DNA of 37,496 bases from Hydrococcus sp. Prado102 (GTDB lineage: Bacteria > Cyanobacteriota > Cyanobacteriia > Cyanobacteriales > Microcystaceae), in the NCBI GenBank assembly GCA_025454425.1, contig JALOOL010000015.1, forward strand, positions 1-37,496. The letters are read 5' to 3'. Positions 33,316 through 37,496 of the stretch are shown here, piece after piece. The notes beneath the pieces are model-generated. The model saw only the letters and a list, made by a program, of their open reading frames with translations. It did no database searches and was not told where the DNA came from. Position numbers and translations under genes: made by a program. How positions within the stretch are numbered: position 1 is the first letter of the stretch; every line of letters begins with the position of its first letter.

Positions 33316-33921
33316 TTTAGTCATTCCTCCATAAGGTCATTTGTATTTCTCACTTTTAAGGTCATGTGCCGAGGGCGATTCCAGGGTCTTTGAGAGAAAT
33401 TATTTTAGTAAATGCTTCTAGAATTTTCTTGAAGCCAACCGTCAATTTGACTTATCTGTTTTTCGAGTTTTCATCTTAACATAAATTTTAGATTGTTTAA
33501 AAAATTTTTTGTAATTTTCTTAAATTTTGATTGCAATTTTTGTAGCTAGCTATTAATTTATCTAATTGTCGTTTTTTCTCTTTAAAAAAATTAATAAACT
33601 GTCATCAATTGACATATAAAAATTTAGCCAATATCCTTTACAATCCTTGAATCATAAGAAAATCAGCGCTCTCAAGCTGATAGAGAGAGCCACCGTAAAA
33701 ACGCTATTAAGAATGTTTATTTAGGTGGGTTTACGAACTCACAAGCTTTCTAACTTTTACGAACTTTAATTCTGTTTTTTGGCTAATTAATCGCTTTATT
33801 TACTAATCATTTTTTTAGGAATAATTAACCAAAAATATTCTTGACAAACTCTCACAATTAATTTTGAAAAATATTCTCGCTATCGCGGTAAAATTCTTCC
33901 TAAAAATAGCGATTAATTCCT
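33316..33921 (-). promoter_or_regulatory. rbcL upstream region: AT-rich leader with direct repeats and structured element
   Basis: About 600 non-coding bases between ccmN and rbcL, which should hold the rbcL promoter. Seen: GGAGG at 33326-33330; a 9-bp direct repeat, TAAGGTCAT, at 33332-33340 and 33357-33365 just before it; long A/T tracts (33480-33600); and a folded segment at 33655-33740. I cannot identify a specific RbcR/CbbR-type site or transcription start by eye. Confidence 0.55.
33655..33690 (-). terminator. Candidate terminator/antiterminator pair between ccmN and rbcL
   Basis: On the minus strand, ATCAGC-TTGAGAGC-GCTGAT is followed at once by TTTTCTT, as in an intrinsic terminator (33655-33681). 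An overlapping alternative stem pairs GCTCTC with GAGAGC (33668-33673 with 33685-33690) and cannot coexist with it. CCACC/GGTGG (33690-33694/33724-33728) encloses a further small hairpin. Confidence 0.45.
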
Positions 33922-34596
33922 CTACTCGCTATTTGGCTTGGGACGATTTAGCAAATCTCTTTCTGGAAATAGCTTGACTAATAATTGATTGATATACACT
34001 TGTCCGACTACTGGAGACTTTGAGTTCTGTGTAGCAGGTTCTGATTCGGGTTGATGGGGGGCGACTTCGACAGATGGTTCTTCTGGGGGCGATTCGCCTG
34101 CAACTGACGATCGCTCGTCAGATTCGATAGATGAGTCTTGGAGTGCTTGCTCGCGATCGGTTTCTGGTTCTGGAGTTGAGCCATTGTTATCTGCTACAGA
34201 GTATTTTCCATTATTTGCCCGCTCCTCTACAACCATAGCTACCTGACGAGACATATCTCCGATTAACGAACCCGATGGAATTACAGCCATCTTCTCGACA
34301 GAAGCATTAAAAATCGTTGTTGCAGTTCCAATACAAGCGCGATCGCCAATTTGGACGTTACCTATTGCTAAAACACCCGCTCCGATAACAGCACCTTCTT
34401 CGATTTCGATCGCGCCTCCCGAAGCATTAAGCACAGTTCCCATTCCTATACAAACACCCGCTCGAATGACTATCCGACTATCAGGGGCAGCATTGAGAAT
34501 AGTACCTGGAGCAATTACCGCACTCTCATCAATCGTGACATCCCCACTCACATATATATTTGAATAACTAACGGGTCTTACGGGCGGTAAATACAT
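33922..34596 (-). CDS. ccmN: Carboxysome assembly protein CcmN
   Basis: A 224-aa protein. CcmN binds CcmM through its N-terminal half and tethers the core to the CcmK shell through a C-terminal peptide. Seen: hexapeptide-repeat left-handed beta-helix (about residues 10-125, for example GDVTIDESAVIAPGT and GAVIGAGVLAIGNVQIGDRA); a disordered Ser/Glu/Pro linker (about 130-195); and a C-terminal amphipathic helix, VYINQLLVKLFPERDLLNRP, which is the encapsulation peptide. No Shine-Dalgarno sequence is seen, and a 20-bp palindrome lies 16 bp upstream of the ATG. It follows ccmM by 176 bp of repeats. Confidence 0.93.
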   Translation of the reverse strand: MYLPPVRPVSYSNIYVSGDVTIDESAVIAPGTILNAAPDSRIVIRAGVCIGMGTVLNASGGAIEIEEGAVIGAGVLAIGNVQIGDRACIGTATTIFNASVEKMAVIPSGSLIGDMSRQVAMVVEERANNGKYSVADNNGSTPEPETDREQALQDSSIESDERSSVAGESPPEEPSVEVAPHQPESEPATQNSKSPVVGQVYINQLLVKLFPERDLLNRPKPNSE

Positions 34597-34611
34597 TTCA
34601 GTTATCGGTAG

Positions 34612-34760
34612 AGACGCGATATATCGCGTCTGTACATCAGTAGGGGCGAATGACGTGCGCCCTCCTAGTTATCAGTTAGCAGCTATATGTTTCTAGCTAT
34701 CAGTTCTTTGATTGTCGTACCAAAAGCTAATAACTATTATTGTTTGCTGTTTACTGATAA
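34612..34760. repeat. Palindromes and heptamer repeats between ccmM and ccmN
   Basis: A perfect 20-bp palindrome (AGACGCGATA/TATCGCGTCT, 34612-34631) is followed by a GGGGCG/GCGCCC-type hairpin (about 34642-34664) and scattered TATCAGTTA units. All lie in the ccm operon spacer. Confidence 0.75.
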
Positions 34761-34772
34761 CTGGTTACTGAA

Positions 34773-36770
34773 TTAGGGGCGTTGAATCACGGTTTCCATG
34801 ACGCGCCGCTTGGCTTTCGGATCGATGCCGATTAAGCGGACGTATTCGCCTTGATGTTCTGCCATACAAGCTTCTAGCGAAGCAATTACTTCAGACTCGC
34901 GGCTGCTTGCAATGGGAGAGCAACTTTGCCAAGAACTGGTTTTAAAGCGACGCTTGTCGGCGTGTTCGGTGCCGATTTTATAGCCTTGCATCAAAATCGA
35001 GCGTACTTGAGCAATTGTCTCGGCATCCAAGCTAAAAGAGCCAGCTTTGCTGCCCGAACCGTTAGACGAGCTATAGCTAGATGAGCTATAGCTAGAAGTT
35101 GCCTTTGCATTTGCAACAGTTGCGGTGCTGCGACCGTTTCCAGAATTATCTTCAGGACGTTGAATTACGGTTTCCATAACGCGCCGCTTGGCTTTTGAAT
35201 CGATACCGAGCAAGCGGACATATTCGCCTTGATGTTCGGATAAACAGGCTTCCAAAGCGGCAATTACTTCAGATTCGCGGCTGCTTTCGATGGGAGAGCA
35301 AGTTTGCCAAGAACTGGTTTTAAAGCGACGCTTATCGGCGTGTTCGGTGCCGATTTTATAGCCTTGCATCAAAATCGAGCGCACTTGAGCGACGACTTCA
35401 GGACTTAGACCGCTACTACTCGAAGAATAGCTAGCTTGTTTAGTACCGTTGCTGGAATACTTAAGCGAAGAACCATTGGAGTGGCTAGCGGGAGTTTCTC
35501 CGGGTCTTTGAACGATTAATTCTAATACGCGACGTTTCGCATTGGGGTCAATTCCGACTAAGCGGACGTATTCGCCTTCATGCTCTGCGATTGTCCCTTG
35601 GATAACGCGCATCGCTTCCGATTCGTTTCTAGCTTCGATAGTAGAATCTGTCAGCCAAGAGCTAGTTTTGAAACGTCGTTTGTCGGCGTATTCGATGCCG
35701 ATTTTACAGCCTTGATTGAGTAGCGATCGCACGTGAGAAGCAACATCTCCACTAATACTGCTGCTACTGGGCGCACTAGTTGCTGTCGCGTTATAACTAA
35801 TCGTTTTTCCACCTGTAGCAGGTGCGGGGGTATCTCCAGGACGTTGAATGACTATTTCAAGGACGCGGCGCTTAGCATTTGGATCGATGCCGAGCAAGCG
35901 AACGTATTCGCCTTCGTACTCTCGCAAATAAGCTTCTAACTCATTGATTACTTGGTCTTCGCGCTTCCCTGAAATGGAGCCGCAACTGAGCCAAGAGCTA
36001 GTTTTATAGCGACGTTTATCAGCGTGTTCTGCGCCGATCGTATAACCTTGAGATAATAAAGAACGCACTTGCGCTCTGATATCCGAATTTAATCCCATAC
36101 TTTCCACCGAATTTATATAGTTAGTTTCATTAGTTTCTTGTTTCGATTGCTTTAGTCGCGATCTCATTGGCGTATAAGCGGTTTTTTGAGTACCGCGCTC
36201 GCCTTGTAATGATTCGTTCACCTCTGCTACATAACGAACAAAAGCGCGATCTTTTTCCTGCACGTCTGGCAGTCTATCTGCCTGTTGCTGGTTGACGATC
36301 GTCGCTCCTGATGGTATGTATTTTCCAGGCGGAATCTCTACATCTTGAATCAAGGCGTGCATCATAACAATACAGCCTTCACCGACCCTAGCGTTAAATA
36401 CTGTCGAGCGAAAGCCGATAAAGGTGCGATCGCCGATGTAAACAGGCCCGTGTATTAAAGCCATGTGAGTAATACAAGCCTGCTTGCCGATCCAGACCGA
36501 ATACTCCTTGCTATTATCTCCTACGACACGCCCTTTTTCTAAGCCGTGAATGACGACACCATCTTGAATATTAGTGCCTTCGCCGATATAAAACGGCCCT
36601 CCTTCATCGGCGCGAATAGAGGTTCCTGGAGCTATTAGCACGTTGGCATTTACCTTGACATCCCCGATCAAATTTGAGAATGAATGTACGTAAGCACTTC
36701 CATCTATTTGCGGTTCAGCTAGATTTTTAGACCAAGGAGTCGGGGGAGCCGCGCTACTGCGGACTACCAT
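34773..36770 (-). CDS. ccmM: Carboxysome scaffold CcmM: gamma-carbonic-anhydrase domain plus four Rubisco small-subunit-like domains
   Basis: A 665-aa scaffold that condenses Rubisco into the carboxysome core. Seen: a gamma-CA beta-helix (about residues 20-200) with metal His in VIHGLEK and THMALIHGP; then four SSUL modules at about 228-310, 340-420, 455-540 and 580-665, each with ADKRR(Y/F)KTSSW and GEYVRLxGID. Modules 3 and 4 are nearly identical and carry a Cys pair 18 residues apart (SSWQxC ... EAC). Modules 1 and 2 lack the pair. The Cys pair after the CA domain, needed for CA activity in some species, is absent. An internal ATG at 36098 preceded by GGTGGA could make the short, SSUL-only isoform. 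GGGAGGAA precedes the main start. Confidence 0.96.
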   Translation of the reverse strand: MVVRSSAAPPTPWSKNLAEPQIDGSAYVHSFSNLIGDVKVNANVLIAPGTSIRADEGGPFYIGEGTNIQDGVVIHGLEKGRVVGDNSKEYSVWIGKQACITHMALIHGPVYIGDRTFIGFRSTVFNARVGEGCIVMMHALIQDVEIPPGKYIPSGATIVNQQQADRLPDVQEKDRAFVRYVAEVNESLQGERGTQKTAYTPMRSRLKQSKQETNETNYINSVESMGLNSDIRAQVRSLLSQGYTIGAEHADKRRYKTSSWLSCGSISGKREDQVINELEAYLREYEGEYVRLLGIDPNAKRRVLEIVIQRPGDTPAPATGGKTISYNATATSAPSSSSISGDVASHVRSLLNQGCKIGIEYADKRRFKTSSWLTDSTIEARNESEAMRVIQGTIAEHEGEYVRLVGIDPNAKRRVLELIVQRPGETPASHSNGSSLKYSSNGTKQASYSSSSSGLSPEVVAQVRSILMQGYKIGTEHADKRRFKTSSWQTCSPIESSRESEVIAALEACLSEHQGEYVRLLGIDSKAKRRVMETVIQRPEDNSGNGRSTATVANAKATSSYSSSSYSSSNGSGSKAGSFSLDAETIAQVRSILMQGYKIGTEHADKRRFKTSSWQSCSPIASSRESEVIASLEACMAEHQGEYVRLIGIDPKAKRRVMETVIQRP

Positions 36771-36803
36771 TTTGATTTATTCCTCCCAATGTCAGTTATC
36801 ATT

Positions 36804-36820
36804 CGCTCGATTTCCGAGCG
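36804..36820. promoter_or_regulatory. Hairpin between ccmL and ccmM
   Basis: CGCTCG (36804-36809) pairs with CGAGCG (36815-36820) in the 70-bp spacer. It may tune read-through or mRNA stability. There is no T-tract. Confidence 0.35.
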
Positions 36821-36840
36821 CGCGATCGTTAATTTACCAG

Positions 36841-37164
36841 TTATTTAGTACCAATGGCTGGTTTTTTATAGTCGTCTTTTTTGCTGTAAATGAGGCGATT
36901 TTCGACCGATATCGTATCGATAATTCCTACTACCATTGCATCTAGCGGACGAGTTTCGCATCCACTCTCAATACGAGCCGCGCCACCGCGAGAAACCAGC
37001 ACCCATTCATCAATACCCGCTCCTACTATATCTCCGGCAACTTCATATTTGTCAAGAAATTGTCCGTCAGCATCAATAAACTGCAACAGTAACAGCTTCA
37101 TTCCTGTCAGGGTACGGGTTTTTTGAGTGCTAACAACAGTGCCCCGAACTTTAGCAATTTGCAT
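36841..37164 (-). CDS. ccmL: Carboxysome shell vertex protein CcmL
   Basis: A 107-aa pentameric bacterial microcompartment vertex protein (EutN/CcmL family) that closes the twelve corners of the carboxysome. Seen: MQIAKVRGTVVSTQK, the core LLLLQFIDADG, DIVGAGIDEWVLVSRGGAAR (the conserved pore-side glycines) and DAMVVGIIDTI. Length is typical. It lies 16 bp after ccmK and 70 bp before ccmM on the same strand, and so is part of the ccmKLMN unit. Confidence 0.96.
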   Translation of the reverse strand: MQIAKVRGTVVSTQKTRTLTGMKLLLLQFIDADGQFLDKYEVAGDIVGAGIDEWVLVSRGGAARIESGCETRPLDAMVVGIIDTISVENRLIYSKKDDYKKPAIGTK

Positions 37165-37180
37165 TCTTAGTTTAGTTGCC

Positions 37181-37496
37181 TTATATTCTTCTCAACGGTT
37201 GGGGATTGACGCTCTCGCGAAACTGTTCTACTGCTTCTGTATAACGAATAGGTAAAACGTACTCTAAGTTTTCGTGCGGACGAGCAATGATATGGGTAGA
37301 GAGAACTTCGCCGCCTTTAACTCTTTTGGCGTTTTGAGTGCCCGCAGATACCGAGGCTTGTACTTCAGACACGTCTCCGCGCACAATTACCGTCACTCGA
37401 CCGCTGCCTATTTTTTCATAACCTACTAAAGTTACGCGCGCCGCTTTCACCATTGCGTCGGCTGCTTCTACCACGGCTGGAAAACCTAACGTTTCT
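37181..37496 (-). CDS. ccmK: Carboxysome shell hexamer protein CcmK (5' end outside window)
   Basis: Partial: the first residues lie beyond the window edge. The visible frame reads [20 protein letters not shown] and so on, a BMC-domain shell protein that forms hexagonal facets. Seen: pore loop [37 protein letters not shown] and the tail [11 protein letters not shown]. It is most like CcmK1/CcmK2, and the two are hard to tell apart. It is the first visible gene of ccmKLMN; another ccmK may precede it. Confidence 0.95.
   Translation of the reverse strand, partial: ETLGFPAVVEAADAMVKAARVTLVGYEKIGSGRVTVIVRGDVSEVQASVSAGTQNAKRVKGGEVLSTHIIARPHENLEYVLPIRYTEAVEQFRESVNPQPLRRI

Noticed and set aside
33609-33745. 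Plus-strand small RNA driven by TTGACA at 33609
   Set aside because: TTGACA is present but no good -10 follows at the right distance. The folded segment is better explained on the ccm/rbc strand.
33332-33921. Specific RbcR/CbbR or NtcA binding sites upstream of rbcL
   Set aside because: AT-rich sequence gives many weak TTA/TAA matches, and none stands out enough to report.

Overview
The window is chromosomal DNA from a beta-cyanobacterium. The evidence is a ccmK-ccmL-ccmM-ccmN carboxysome cluster followed by rbcL-rbcX-rbcS with a form IB Rubisco, the HIP1 octamer GCGATCGC scattered through genes and spacers, cyanobacterial families (DUF4079, CcmM with Rubisco-small-subunit-like repeats, a kinase-only short KdpD), and abundant short intergenic repeats. 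The RbcL sequence, as far as I can judge from memory, is close to Synechocystis and its coccoid relatives. I cannot name the species.

Layout. 1-1.8 kb: an IS200/IS605-type tnpB, divergent from a small ribbon-helix-helix gene across a duplicated 66-bp operator-like dyad. 1.8-7.8 kb (minus strand): prmA, serA, a GT39 (PMT-like) glycosyltransferase and a large polytopic membrane protein. 8.1-12.4 kb: a small repeat protein, a DUF4079 membrane protein, a second and different tnpB with an atypical RuvC-II motif, a cupin-like protein (minus), DUF2809, rnhA and a YjbQ-family gene. 12.6-14.0 kb: an RTX-type calcium-binding protein. 14.3-17.8 kb (minus): sdhA, a small membrane protein and a Ser/Thr kinase. 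17.9-20.8 kb: two direct copies of a MITE-like repeat flank a group II intron 3' remnant, a response regulator/histidine kinase pair and a truncated FMN-reductase gene. 21.0-27.3 kb: a Kdp potassium-pump locus in the unusual order A-F-C-B-D, with a KdpD that lacks its kinase half. 27.3-30.9 kb: a RemA-like protein, a TolB-like lipoprotein, a double-domain pterin synthase, a 56-aa protein and a SAM hydroxide adenosyltransferase. 31.0-37.5 kb (minus): the carboxysome/Rubisco cluster. ccmK is cut by the window edge.

Functional logic. The right-hand 6.5 kb is one CO2-fixation module. CcmK and CcmL make shell facets and vertices, CcmM and CcmN organise the core and link it to the shell, and RbcL/RbcX/RbcS make and assemble Rubisco. 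A 600-bp AT-rich spacer between ccmN and rbcL holds two mutually exclusive hairpins, one terminator-like. The Kdp locus would supply high-affinity K+ uptake, with the short KdpD as a sensor or adaptor that needs another kinase.

The most unusual content is small mobile DNA: two tnpB lineages, a detached IS right-end-like hairpin, a group II intron remnant, 98-bp elements, 41-bp hairpins with compensatory stem changes nested in other repeats, and heptamer repeats that begin at or supply the stop codons of five genes. I saw no tRNA, rRNA or CRISPR array.
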